Positions 47,250 through 60,000 of a DNA stretch of 64,000 nucleotides are shown here, one piece after another; the stretch's first letter is position 1, and each line of letters opens with the position of its first letter. Source of the stretch: Isoetes taiwanensis (Eukaryota > Streptophyta > Lycopodiopsida > Isoetales > Isoetaceae); NCBI GenBank assembly GCA_021234155.1, contig JAJEKV010000058.1, forward strand, positions 1,855,060-1,919,059. The letters run 5' to 3'. The notes under the pieces were generated by a model that was given only the letters and a program-made list of their open reading frames with translations, ran no database searches and had not been told where the DNA came from. Made by a program: the position numbers and the translations under genes.

Positions 47250-48430
47250 CCACGCAATTTTTTTTTTTTACTTCCAATTTCCCTAAGGAATTTCATATAC
47301 ACTAGGGGATACGAGAGGGGCCCAGAGCAGCAAAAAGAGAAGGGGAAGAGTTGGTGAAAAGAGGGAAGAACAACACATCAAACTAGATTTTTTGATGCCT
47401 CCCCGCCGGAATGGAACATTCTAACCGGCTCCTCCGGCTTGACATCAAGAAAAATGATCATGTGACCGGCCCTATTGTGTGTCTCGATTTGGGTGGGATC
47501 ATGTGAAGAGGGGTCAATAGGGCTGCCACATGTCATTCTTTTGATTTGAAAAAGAAGATGGCAACCCCTCAATTAGCAATCAAGAGCAACGGAGGCCGGC
47601 TGGGAGTTCGGCCCATCCCCTAATTTTTGCCTCGATTGAGCAGAGGTGGGTGCCTTTCCCAATGCCTGGGATTGGGAAGGTCGCAGGAGTGGAGGCTTAT
47701 AAAATGCTGGTGCATGTGGCCCACGACTCCCTGAGGGGTTCTCCGCAACTCCCCGAGGCATTAAATTGACGCTTTGCACTATCTCAATGTGGGTCGTATA
47801 ATCAAATTTGAATGACCGCATCCGGATGTGAGGTTATAGAGATAGCCATCTAGAAGGTTAACATGATCATCATCTTTCAAAAGGAGTTCTTATGTTTTAA
47901 CACCATTTTGATTGGATGGCATATAATGGTCGGATCTTGTTAATTTTATGCATACTCAAGGTAAACTCTCCCTCAAGATGATTATGTACCCTCGAGGCCA
48001 AGTAGGCAAGGTTTAACCCCTTAAATCATTGAGAGAGAAGATATTCCATCCCAAACACACACCTCAACATCAACTACGGGATTGTTCCATCAAGAGATTA
48101 TCATATGATCTAGAGGGTTATTGTGATAATCTCCCTTGCCTGAAATTGGGTGGGTTTCCATTTCGGAGCTACGTAATTAGTCAAATATATAACAAATAAT
48201 TCTTTAGAGTCGTTGTTCTTCATCCGCGCACTTTTCGTGCTCTTCAATCAAGTGTTTTGTCGGGGCAAAGATCTTCATACTTTTATTCTCTCCATGCACT
48301 TTGGGAGTTCAATGACTTATTTCACCCTCTTCTAACCATGTGGAAACCACTTTTCATTCCGTCAGACTCTCAGAAATATTGATTCCCGCACGCTATGCCC
48401 CAGGCACAAACCCAGGGCATGGCAAAAGTT
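47250..48430. other. No gene recognised
   Basis: Contains a T-rich run near 47,260 and a GC-richer stretch at 47,590-47,760 with short frames in both strands. No family signal. Confidence 0.45.
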
Positions 48431-48439
48431 TCTATACTA

Positions 48440-48720
48440 AATTAAGGGCACTTCAATTTGTCTTTAGAGGGTGTTGCCTTTGCAATAACAAAAACATTTT
48501 TTCCCTGTGGGCAAACCGTGGCAGCCCAATTTGTTCGAAGATGTTGCTTGCATAGTAAAATGCTTCCTCCCAACCGGCAAGGCTTCAATTTGCCTTGGGA
48601 GGGTCTTGACTTGCATGCCAAAAAAGTTTCAAAGGGTTAAACCTGGAAGGGCAATTAATTTGTTGGGGTTGTTGCTTTGCATGGCAAAAATGTTTTCCTC
48701 AAAGCCAACCCATGGATGTA
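48440..48720. repeat. Degenerate ~75-85-bp tandem repeat
   Basis: About four diverged units, each with (C)AATTTGT..., GTTGC(C/T)TTGCAT.G.AAAA and a CC-rich AACC.G.AAGG segment (near 48,447, 48,528, 48,588 and 48,657). Confidence 0.65.
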
Positions 48721-48799
48721 CCAAAAGTTATGCCAAAAAAAGTCTATTCTCACAACTCGTTGAGCCAAATTTGGAGACTATTTGTGTAGATATAATTGC

Positions 48800-50104
48800 T
48801 TTTTTTTTTTTTTGAAGAACGGTTTTACTTCATATTATACACTCAAAATATTAACAAAGTACTTCCAGAAGTAAGAAAATGTCCTAAGCATCAATCACTT
48901 TAGATGATCACTCCATATTGAATTTAATGCATCGTGCCAATTGAGATCTCAGCAATTATACAACTTCTTATGAATTTTTCTAGCACCACCGAGAAGAAAT
49001 AATGCTTTTATCATAAAGACCTTTCTTCGCCTCGCTTCCATATACACTCCATATGAGCCAAGACTTTGCCATGTGAAATGCAATCCTTTAGAAGTACCCA
49101 ACGATTTGGATAAATACCCAAAAGAAATTGTCGACTATCCAAAGATACTCCAAAAGAAAATGCACCAGACCTAAGACTACTCAAACAAGACACAAATATA
49201 AAAAGGTTCAATGCACCGCAATCAAATAATATTGGGCAAAGTGGCTTACTCCCTGCTTAAAGCGATGAACCATCTCATTAACTCTCAAAGAGCCGATGAA
49301 TCACCTACCAAAGTAGAAAATTTACCTTTGAAGATTATATTTAGACCAAACAAGGTTCTAGATGATTGCCATTGAGAAGGCAAAGTCCGTAGTGCCATTT
49401 TCAGAAGGTGATAAAGTACTTGAGGAGGTAAGCAATCAGAGCATGAACTTACTAAATTTTCTCTTCTTTAATACCTTGAACAAAGTTCCAAAGATCTCTT
49501 GTTACCCACCTCTTAATTAAAGGAAGAGCACTTGCTACATAAGCCCATATACCGACATTCTTTATCCAACAACCCATATTTTCTTCAAACCATTGCCAAG
49601 GGAGCAATCGTCATACCAAAATACCACTGCTCAATAGAAATAATACCCGCCTCCTCCACCTCGCCAGCCAGGAATGATGCATAAATTCTACAACCTGGGT
49701 GTAGTTGTCCATGAGTATACAAAGGCAAATCACGTAGTAAGATGCCTGAGACAAGCTTCCCAATCAAATGTAATCACCGCAGGACTACCTTCCAGGCCCG
49801 GCAAGCCTTTTCAAGACTGAGAGGCATGTGAATAAGCTTTCAATGGATATAACAATGCCCAAGGAGCTCAATTCTCACACCTCGCTATGAAAACCATACA
49901 CTTTTAACCGATTGTTTAAGCAATCCTATCATACTGGATGCACAATCATCTTTCAACAAAATCAACAATATTTAGAAGCTAAAACCTTTATCCTCAGAAG
50001 AAAGATCCAACATACTAAATCCTCCTTTGTTGTTTAAACAACATACATTTCTTCCATGCCACCTTCACAATGCCTCCTTGATCGATATTAATTTGACAAA
50101 AATC
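48800..50104 (-). pseudogene. LINE (L1-type) ORF2 C-terminal remnant with poly(A)
   Basis: The plus-strand T14 at 48,800-48,813 is a minus-strand poly(A) tail. Upstream on minus, broken frames include NNKGGFSMLDLSSEDKG near 50,030, matching the GG(L/F)..L segment after the LINE RT thumb. Then DLPLYTHGQLHPG and SIEQWYFGMTIAPLAMV follow. No EN or RT lies in this piece. It appears to be the 3' half of the LINE whose RT is at 53,861-54,960. Confidence 0.6.
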
Positions 50105-53100
50105 TTTTTTTTTTTTGATTGAAGGCGAGTATGCATATTAATTATAAATTATAGTATTACAAAAAGGTTTTTATGTGAAGTTATAACCCCAAAAAACTCC
50201 TAAAAAGGAGATAGAGTATGATAATAAAATTTAAAGCAATAAATGTGGATATATGTAGTCAAGGGATGAGATATAAAGACACCCGCTTAAAAATGATTTG
50301 AGATTCTGATTAGTCGATTTTTTCCTTCGCTCACTATGATCGCGGAGGTGCGAATGCACAAAGGCAAAATTTCGCTTAGCTATATTGAACCGCCTTTGTT
50401 GTCCTTTTTGCCTCAATAGTCAGCCTTTCTTGCATCATAGCTTTGATCACAAAGAACAAGCACATAGACAAGGCTCCTCGGTTCAAAAGATCCGGCAATA
50501 ATACCTAAGCCATTGTTGATTAAATCTGCGGATCAATCTTCTTCCATTTAGTTTATGCACCAGCACGAAAAATAAATTCCCTCGTACAACTACAAGGATA
50601 TTGTGAGATCTATAGGAAATCCTAAATGTAACTTTGAATTGCAAAGATTGATCCATTTGATGTCGTGATTCAATCCGCTTGATGACCGCCCCCGAGTGAT
50701 GTCACGCTTAAAATGAAATCGTTTCAAGCCGTGATCCCCTCCACAAGAGGATGTAGAGTCTCCAAACCCGGGGTAGTTTGGTATGAAGAAGTCTAACACT
50801 GGCCATGGAGTTCGTGTCATAACCGAAGATAGGGGAGGGTAAGCTCCAGAGTCATTCACCCGTAGGGATGTAAGATCTAAACAGATGTTCTCATCTTCTT
50901 TGACCTGTATATCTAGGGCACATCCGAAATGCACCATGTGTAACTGGTGGTCTTTTATCATTGTTGCTAAGGCTTTGTGCCAAAGCCGCCATATAAAGAT
51001 TTAACCTTAGGGGATAGGGCTAGACCACAAGAATTTCTGGGATTTCTTTTTGCACCTTTCTTCCTTCTAGTCGCCATTTGATGAATAGTCATCTTTTGAT
51101 CCCCTCATCAAATACTTATAGGTCGAGTTAACTGTGAAACTCTCAACCATTGTATCCGGGGCTAAGATTGTCTTCGCACCATCTTCCCTATTTAGAGCAA
51201 GTAAAATATTATTATAGAGCATCTCAAGATTAGCATCTTCTCCGCCAGAATCAATTTCTCAAGGATGATTCCCATCATCATACAAATCACCTATATTGTT
51301 TAGACCTTTGCTACTCCAAAGTCCGGCCTCGCTCGAAAAATGACAAGCTAGACAGAGGGGAGGAGTCATTAGTAAGTAAGGCGTGGTTCCAAAGATCGAT
51401 TGATCCATGGAGAGCCCCCTTCCATGAGAACATACCTTTAACCAAGTTCCATGCTCAATCCATTTTAATCAAACCCGAATAGAATTCGGATGGAGAAGGG
51501 AAAATAGATAGCATGGGGCGATTAGCGTCGCTTCCTCCATCCATAGGAAAGGCATTTATTAAGATATGTCCCATAATGATGGCAAATCGTGGTGTTTAAT
51601 CTTATTGTAAAGTAGCCTTATGGAAGTACTTTGGTCAGATTGATTACCCCTAAACCCCTCAATATTTTTATGCTTAAAAGATTCATCCATGGCAACAGGG
51701 TCCAAATCTTCCTTTGGCCACAAGAAATAAATCTACCAATGATACCGGAGTTTGGCCAGACCTTTGGGTGCAAGAATGACAGAGGACCCATAGATCGGAG
51801 AGGAAGAGATAACGAATACCATATAATAGTTTCCTCGCTTTGGAGATACATATTTGGAATTCAACTATCTACTTTTTGGAATTTTTCATATCAATATCCA
51901 CCCAAATATCTGAAGGACTACCTTTTAGAGCTAAAGGGTTACCTAGAATCTTGTAAGAATTAGTGGGAGGGATATACTCATGTCACAGAGCAGCCGCTGT
52001 TCTCCCCACCGGTCCCTTGCTAACATCACTTTGGATTTTAATCGACTCCATTTTGTACCGGTGGCAACCCCAAATTCTTCCAAAATTGCTTGAGCATTGA
52101 CGTAGGACTGCTGTCCATAGAAACCAAGAAATGTATCATCTCGCAAAATGCCCATTCGTAATTTGATCCATTTCCCCATTGTTTGGGAGGCTACATCTTG
52201 ATCATGTTAGTCTTTTAGCCTCTCTAGCTATGAAGGGCCTCCATAATAATGAGAAAGAGAAAGGGGCTAGGGGACGCCTTGTTTCACTCCTTTGGTGGGG
52301 AAGAAATGGGCTGCATTCCCATTAATTAGCAATGTAAGATCTAGAGTTAGCCAAAATTGCTTTTAAAAGTAAAATACCTCTATCGTAAAACCCGTGGCCT
52401 ACAACATTTTGAATAGGAAATTCCAAAATTTTACAAAGTAATGTAAGGCCTTTGCACATCAAGCTTTATGAGGGCTATGTCTTGTTGATCCTTGGCTCCA
52501 CTCGGCCAACCCGAGCCGTAGCTACTACATTGTCCAATATAAATCTGTCCTTCGTGTAGGCGTTTTGGGAGGTGTCGATGATTCTTTCAAGAACGGGCCA
52601 CCGGGTAATGGTGCCTCGATATGATCTTGTAGATGACATTAGTATGGAATCGGGTTCTAGTCCGGAGAATGTCTCGTGCATATCAATCTTGGGGATGAGC
52701 TATCATACTGTGTTGATCCTTCTGCATCTGGGCATTTCATAACTCCTAATTCATTAGCAAGATTGGTGAGTAAGTACCCCCAAAATCCGCCATACCTCTT
52801 TAATGAAAAATTCTACTGAGCCCATCGGGCCCCGGGTTTCCACTTTGTCCATATCCTTAGCTATACTAAAGTTCCATATTGGAAAAAGGCTTAGTAATAT
52901 TTAGGCTATCCTCAATACTTACCTCGGGTTTGAAGATTGGGATGGAAATTGTCAATAGTAGCTTGGGGGCACCCGATAGCAACCATTATGTTGAGAAGTG
53001 AGTGGTTATGCTTGCTTAATTTGATTTCCCTCATCCCAAATATCGCTATCTCCAAATCTTAATTTCAAAGATATGGTTCCTTTTCATCACTTCTTGGCCC

Positions 53101-53860
53101 TGGCAAAGAAGAACTCTGAATTACACCTTTCATCATTTTTTACCTCTCATTTTGGCCTTTAGCCCGTGCCCTCGCCACTCGCTGATCTCCTCTTTTTCAC
53201 CTCTCGGTCTTATGCTGTCTTTTCCTCCTCCATGCATTGGGAAGTTTATCCCCTGTGTTTCGAGGTGGGACATCTACTTCATAGGAATTGCTTTTCCCCA
53301 ATTTTTCAGCCACTCTTTGATTGCTTTTGCCACTGGATCCACCAAGACATCCACCACTACCGTGGTTTGGGAATCTGGTTATAACCTCTGTACTCTATCA
53401 GAACTCCTCTATGTTCCAAAGAAATTATCGCTCGCCTTGAAATATGTTTTCTTTTTCTTATCGTAGTTCTTTTGCCATTATCCTCGAAGGTTGGATAGTG
53501 ATCTCAGCAGTGTAGCCCTCCAGATTATTCATACTCGCAACTTTCATTCTCCATATAGGATTCTCTAAAGGTAGAATCTGGCTAAGGGGCAAGGGTGGGT
53601 CAGGCCCTTTTATCGGGCCCAACTAAACGCTGCCGTGCTTAGTCCCAGCAAGGTTTAAGTTGTGCTTCAAGGCCGAGCCAGACTTCCTCCTCTGCTCACC
53701 CTCCGTGGGCTTAAAGTTCGCTCTTCATGAAACTTGTTACCATGTTGAGGTCATTTCTGCGATGCACTCTATCATATTCTATATTATCAAGACTTTGGCT
53801 CTTGACTTTTTCCAAACATCAATCCTTTTGGCAGGGATTACATTAGCATCCAAATATTAA
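50105..53860 (-). mobile_element. L1-type LINE, 5'-truncated
   Basis: The plus-strand T12 at 50,105-50,116 is its poly(A). Minus-strand RT pieces: RWPVLERIIDTSQNAYTKDR and FILDNVVATA at 52,475-52,620, then RDDTFLGFYGQQS (palm, YADD-like with R for A) at about 52,140, and AILEEFGVATGTKWSRLKSK. ILRGLGVINLTKV is at about 51,640, followed by a long 3' region including the frame at 50,590-50,961. The 5' side should hold endonuclease but is too broken to read. LINE RT primes on nicked target DNA. Confidence 0.72.
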
Positions 53861-54960
53861 CTAGAGCCATTTTTACTACCAAGAAAAAGTACACATGTTA
53901 ACTTACATCCACCATCTCTACCTACTTCATCATATAAATATCCCAATGTTGAGATCTTTCTTCCAAGCAATCGAATGCTCGGTATCATAGCGTGGATTGA
54001 CCGTAGACCATAGCTAGGGGAAGGGTCCACCAATAATGAGTTCGTGATCAATCTCTACAATCTTTTTATCTCGCAAACTCTAGAAGTCGGAGCCAATAGA
54101 ACCGAAAGACCAAATAAATATGTATTGTTCATCATCGACTTAGCTACTTGAATTCTACCTGCCAAGGATAACTTTGAACCTCTCCACCAAATCGGGCTTG
54201 CCTTTGTAAATTTACATAATTTCATCCCATGCTTCATTCATGTCAATATCTAGATCTCAAAAGGACTCCTGTAGCTTTTGTCTTGCAGATTGTAACAACC
54301 TTCCGCATACTCATATAAAAATGAACCGCTCTTCCCTGTTCCATAAAAGCACTACACTTAGCCCAATTAAGGAGACAAACTGTGATGCAATTGAAAATAT
54401 ATCCAAAATCTTTTTGATTATCTCATTATTATTCTTTCACCATCCACTAGCAAGAAGGTATCGGCTCGGTGAAACCCATTAACCAAAACCTATTCACCTT
54501 CCACCAATAATAATCCCTACCAAACCATCCTTTTCAGCCTCAAGAAAAGTCCTTTTCCGCCACTATAAACAAAAAGGAGCTAAAGGCAACCTTCGTCTTA
54601 TTCCATCGCTCAATTGGAAAGAACAATGGTTCTCCATGATACAGCATTCGCCCCCTTAGCAGAAATCAACATTTTATGCATCATGATCGGAAACCGACCC
54701 AAATCCCAATTTCAAAAGCATGGCATCCAAGAAAGTCCACTTACACTATCATAAGCTTTACAAAATCCAATTTTAAATATAGAAGATTTTGACTGAACAT
54801 TGGGCCTTCCAATGAACTCCTTCATATGCTGCCAATTATTATGAAAAATTTGTCAATTCGAAGAAAGCTCCTGACCGAAGCCGTGATCTATTCTCAACTC
54901 AAACCTCGCTTAAGTCTTCCTTTTTCTCAAGATAAGCTTTTGCAATAATTTTATAGATAG
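53861..54960 (-). pseudogene. LINE reverse transcriptase fragment, second element
   Basis: The minus strand gives FCKAYDSVSG near 54,760 (palm K.F.KAYD.V.W), LSDGIRRRLPLAP near 54,600, and, in the open frame 54,055-54,237, ASPIWWRGSKLSLAGRIQVA, the RT thumb. 53,857-54,051 continues with LLGRKISTLGYLYDEVGRDG. Because the thumb is followed by unrelated LINE sequence and the matching C-terminal part is at 50,030, the 50,105-53,860 LINE seems to have inserted into this one. Confidence 0.6.
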
Positions 54961-56129
54961 TAGATAGAGAGTTATTAAGCCAATCATGAATGCTCACGTG
55001 TTCTTCTTCACTTTAGGAATAAGAGAAATCAAACTCACTCAAGCATGACTCATGGCAAGGTAAGTTTCATTAAGCAAATATGTCCCCGCAAGAGTCCTAG
55101 GAAAAGCAAAATAACAGAGACTAAAACCCTTTATTAAACGCACTCCCTTGCTCGGGAATAAACCGGGATTCCTCCTCAATCGTTTCACGCTATATCAATT
55201 TATTATAAAACAGAGGTATGCCAAACCCACAAGTTTACAAACAAAAATCGGCCTCGAATCTGTAAATTCCACCTGCCACACTCCCTGCCTCCACTAGCAA
55301 TCCCGGCCAAAATACCACAGACAAACCGATCAAGAAAGAATTTAGACACAAGGGACTGTGCTTCTCGAGCCCCAGAGATCACCGACTATTATCCCCACCC
55401 TCCGCTAAGCTCGCAGGGAATCCACTGCCTAAACTGCCTTGAGGGGTCCTCAAATCCCAAAAAGTCCAATACCGCCGACAAGGGATATGCTACAAGATTC
55501 TTAAATCAAGGCCATCTATGCTGCCTTTGCCCTATATTTTCTACAAGCCGTTCCCAATGCAAAAAGAAGATTGTAGGTAAGTGGATGATAATCCAAAGAT
55601 AGATATGTACCATATTCATCTTCTCTCCTTGGACATAGCCTACTATGTAATTCAATGCAATTTGAGCAAAGCATTGAGCCTAGAAATTAATACAATATTA
55701 TATCATTAAACTGGGCTTGTAGCTCAAGGCAGAAGCTAAAAAAATAGAGCTGTTTATACTAGGTAACTCAAGCTAAGAGCCATTTCATCGACCTTTATCC
55801 CATTGTTTTAGCATGTAAACCATCCATCCTGCCTAGTAAAATTGCACTTTGAATAAATATCTCAAGAGCCTTGCAAGACATGAAGGACCTGAAGCATGCT
55901 ACTGCCAAATCTTTGTATAGCACAGAAAGTGAAACATGTGCATCACCTGGCCAAATTAATAAAGCAAAGTCAAAATGAATGCAAAGCCATGCATTGTCTT
56001 TTGACATTATTACTTTGTCTCAGCCTTTGTCACTACCCGCGCAAACTAAGCTTGCTGTAATTCAACAAACATGATAAATAAAAGTGCTCCTTGTGCATAA
56101 CATTCTATTTTTTCTCATTTCATGACAAG
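54961..56129. other. No gene recognised; possible LINE 5' part
   Basis: Upstream of a minus-strand LINE RT, so some endonuclease or leader sequence is expected, but no motif could be read. 55,150-55,500 is GC-richer. Confidence 0.4.
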
Positions 56130-56445
56130 CGCTTTTGTGACATTGTAGGAAGTGCATACTATGTTTCCCCGAAGTACTCAAGAGGAAGTCGGTACCTGAA
56201 TCGTCAGCGCTGGAGTATAGGAGTTATAACCTACATTACGCTCTGTGTGAGAAGGCCTTTTAGGATAAAGGCTGGTAGCATTTTACCTGCGGGTTTTGAA
56301 GAAAAAGCGGGTTGGTAGAAGCCATGGCCTTCGATCGATTACTAGTGCAAAAGATTTTGTGAGGAAAGCGCTTGTGAAGGATCCTCAATTATGACTCTTA
56401 CAAAGAAAGACGAGCATTATGTAAATGTTTTTAACTTTTAGAACA
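56130..56445 (+). pseudogene. Calcium-dependent protein kinase exon, copy B
   Basis: The plus strand encodes DIVGSAYYVSPKYSRGS, then WSIGVITYITLCVRRPF, GSILPAGFEEKAG and PWPSI, the late kinase lobe of a group IV-type CDPK. The HRD and DFG exons present in copy A are not found upstream here. The frame is broken in different places from copy A. Together the two copies show the original exon well. Confidence 0.8.
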
Positions 56446-56489
56446 CGTACATGATAGTCTCACATGGTCCGACTTCTTTCAATTTGGAT

Positions 56490-56770
56490 TGATGAAGAGG
56501 AGCAATGGAAAAACGAAATTGTCTTGAGCTTCCTCACCACCTCTACCGGAAGGCATGAAACTTGATATAGTAATTGCGGGCATGCCATGTCTTGAATCTA
56601 GGCGGGAGAGGGACATAAAGCATCTTCATTTGCTTTTTGTCTGCTGCAAAGGTTCTTTGCGGCAAAGCGTTTTGGTACTTTGGACATGAACATGAGCGTC
56701 ACCATGTCATATCGAATACCAGATTGAACATTGGTTATACCGATATTTCAGTTCAGTTGAACATTTGACA
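56490..56770 (+). pseudogene. Exon-like piece, possibly GT8 glycosyltransferase, copy B
   Basis: Matches 26,180-26,460: WIDEEEQW..., MKLDIVIAGMPC and GRDIKHL, with different small indels. The same low-confidence family guess applies. Confidence 0.33.
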
Positions 56771-57097
56771 TTGCACACCACGTTTTTTAGTGGCCCGATT
56801 GTTGTTGCTCTTGCAATCATCAATATTCGATTTCATTTGCTATTTTTAGTTATTAAATATAAACATATGAGTAAAATGTTTTAAACATGAGTACAACATC
56901 ATTACAAATGTTTTCTACTATGTTTAGTTGTGTTTGCTTGTTTTTTTTTGTATCAGCTCTCTTATTTCATGGCACTCTCTTATTTCATTGCTCCTATGTT
57001 CTAAAATATTAATAATGTATTGTATGTTTGTTTGTTGGGGTCCGAACACAATATACCATCAACTCATCAAGTGTGATGTAATGTTGTTTTGTTTTTT

Positions 57098-60000
57098 GCC
57101 CCGAAGGGCAAAAATTTTAATTTATAACACAAACCATTACATTACACAGGTTAGGAATTAAATTCCCCCTTAAACCCCCTTTTGTTTGGGTGCATATTCA
57201 CGGGGGGGGGCGTAGGGGCGTGAGCCCCCCCGCAATTATGTTTTGCACGTACAAAATTAACACCATGTAGTATATTGCCTGAAATCTTATAGTATTTTGC
57301 GAATCTGGTTATACAGTATAACAAATCCTATACATCCATACCCCACAAACGAGGAACCTTGTGTACGGTGTAGATTAAGGAATAAGGGGCGAATATACCT
57401 ATCCAACAGCTCTCGTTGCCCGGAGTCACCCCCCGTGTGAATATGCACCCAAACAAAAGGGGGTTTAAGGGGGAATTTAATTCCTAACCTATGTAATGTA
57501 ATGGTTTGTGTTCTTAACTCTTTAACTTTCCAGCGTGTTACTTTAAGACCTAATTCTCTTCTGCTATGTTGACCTTCTGATATAAAATATTTTTGGGGGA
57601 GTCTGGTGAAGTTCTAGGATTCATGTTAATCAGGTTTATGGTTTAGTGAAGACCTAAACCATATTTTTCTCTTTTCTGCAGTTGAGTTGAAGAAGCAGAT
57701 TTCATGTTCTCCTTCAGACCTTCTGCAAAGAGATGGTAGATACGTTCCATTACTATGCAATTCTGCTTTCGATTTGAGGTAAAACATGGGCAGAAGAAAT
57801 TGTTCCTTCTCTTTTACCCATGGATATCATCTTGCAGACTTGGTACTAAATAAACGAATTTGGTATTGACTGGCATATTGTCAATTTGTTACTACAGAAA
57901 AACGTGCATGGATTCATTCATTACAGGTAATCTTACCATTCTTTCTATTCAATGTATTTTTATAGTAAGAGCGGTAGAGGAAATTGTTAAGAATGTCTAG
58001 CAGGCATGGCACTATGTAGGAACTCTGTATAGTTGGTGACTATTGCTAATTCCTATAACTGGATATATTTCAGGCATGATTCTTACTCTTGCCATAAATG
58101 TTACAAGCCCAAACTCTAACCCTTAGTGGACCAAACAGCAAACACAATGATATTATCTACTAAATAAAGTATTTGTTTGACAGATGTAATAGTGGGCTAA
58201 GAGAACAGTGCCAGGACTTTCTATCAGTTGAGCATTTACTCCAACATTCCCACTAGAATGTTTTTGACATGTGGCGCCCCTTTTCTTCTATTTCTTGCTG
58301 AATCTTTTAGAACATGCCCTAATAGGAAATCTTTAGAAGATATTTAAGTGAAACTAAGTTGTGGAACTGCTGTTGGATTGATCGAAATGAGCAAAAGTTC
58401 AAGGCATTTTTCTCTTGAATCAGGCCATAACCTCAGAAGAATTACACGGTTTGAATGCGAAGGTGCAAGATAGTGGACAAGGCTCAGATGCAAATGCAAA
58501 GATGTATGCATGTGCATGGATGTCTGAAATGCAAAGGTGCATGCATGTGCATGGATGTCTGAAGGTCAGTATTAGATCCGAAATCTTGAGAATAACGGGA
58601 ACCCTCAGCGATTTAAGGCATTCCTGACCGAAATCAAAAGGATATCCCATGACTCTGTATGTATGAGCAAAACCTAGACTAAAGCTGGGACCTTAAGTAC
58701 AGAGCAAACTAAATTTGGAACCTTAAGAATCTAAGTAAGGACTTGATAATCTTGGTCTCATTCGGTGAGATGGAAAAAAGGAACGAGAGAAAAAGAGCAA
58801 TCAATTTGCAATCAGATACATTTACTAGCTGGGCTCCAGATGCTCAGTTGCTAAAGATTATTGCAATCAGATACATTTACTAGCCGGGGGCTCGGATGCT
58901 CGATTCTTTGAAGACAAAGAAATCAAGAAATCAATTCAATTACCATGAGGCAACCATGGAGTTGTATACATAGTTGCAATATTAGCTATTTTCCAAAAAA
59001 ACCTGGAGGATATTTGGGTTTTGGGGGCGTCTACAAAAACCAAATTAAAGAACAAAGAACTGTCCAACATCCCGGGGTGTAGGCATATATAAATTTCTTT
59101 AGTCACTCATATACTAAGAAATTTGATAGGTAGAGAAAGCTTGCTATAAGACACTTAGAGAAGATGTGCTAAGAGACCAAGGCTTGGATTTCTATCATTT
59201 CAAGATCCACTCCTTCAACAAGGCTTTGATGTCATGTCTCATGCTTTTGATGTTAAAGCTTCTATTTTGATATAAAAATTCGTTGTTTGGCTCAAGAATG
59301 AATTGAGCAATTGTGGTATTGTAATAAGCACTTGCTTTGTTTGTTCAATCCTTTGATGTAGGTTCAGAATTATAATGGCGAGGCTATTTTTGAATGCCAT
59401 GTGAAGGGTCGTTTTTCCTCTCCATGTCTCCAATCTCTACCCGATGAAGTTAGCCATGTTCATTTGTTTTATGGAAACTATCGAAATGGTCGCTTTCATT
59501 GAACGCTTTGCAAGGTTTGACAATTAGCTCATATGGATAATGTAATGAGAAGCAAAGCCACTGTCAATTGAAATAGTGCAGCAAAAGCCTGCATCTTCTT
59601 GCATCCTTGGAGGACTTGCACCTCTTCTCTATCCATTTTCTGCCGTTGGCGTATTTATCTTATAAAGTCATCCCGTGTGTTACAGGGTAAGATGTTTTAA
59701 ACCTGCACCCCGCCATATTCTAATGAATTGAGAACCTTTTCATCTTAAATTCAAAGCCTCTTCATCTTTTGCAACTAGGGTAGATTGAATATTTTATAGC
59801 TAAGAGAACTGCATTATGTGCCAAGCGGCATGTACTCTATTTGATTGACCCTGGGCTTCTTTTTCAGATGGTACTAGCCTTTTGATGAATGTCTGGATTT
59901 TATTGGTTATCGAATCAGTTAGTCTTTGTTATAGAACATTCTCATTTGCATACAAAGCAAACACACGTAGAGGGTGCCCGTGTATTGGTTTACTGCATGT

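Noticed and set aside
53152-53466. Plus-strand hydrophobic frames near 53.2 kb
   Set aside because: They lie opposite a minus-strand LINE, and the composition is a shadow effect.
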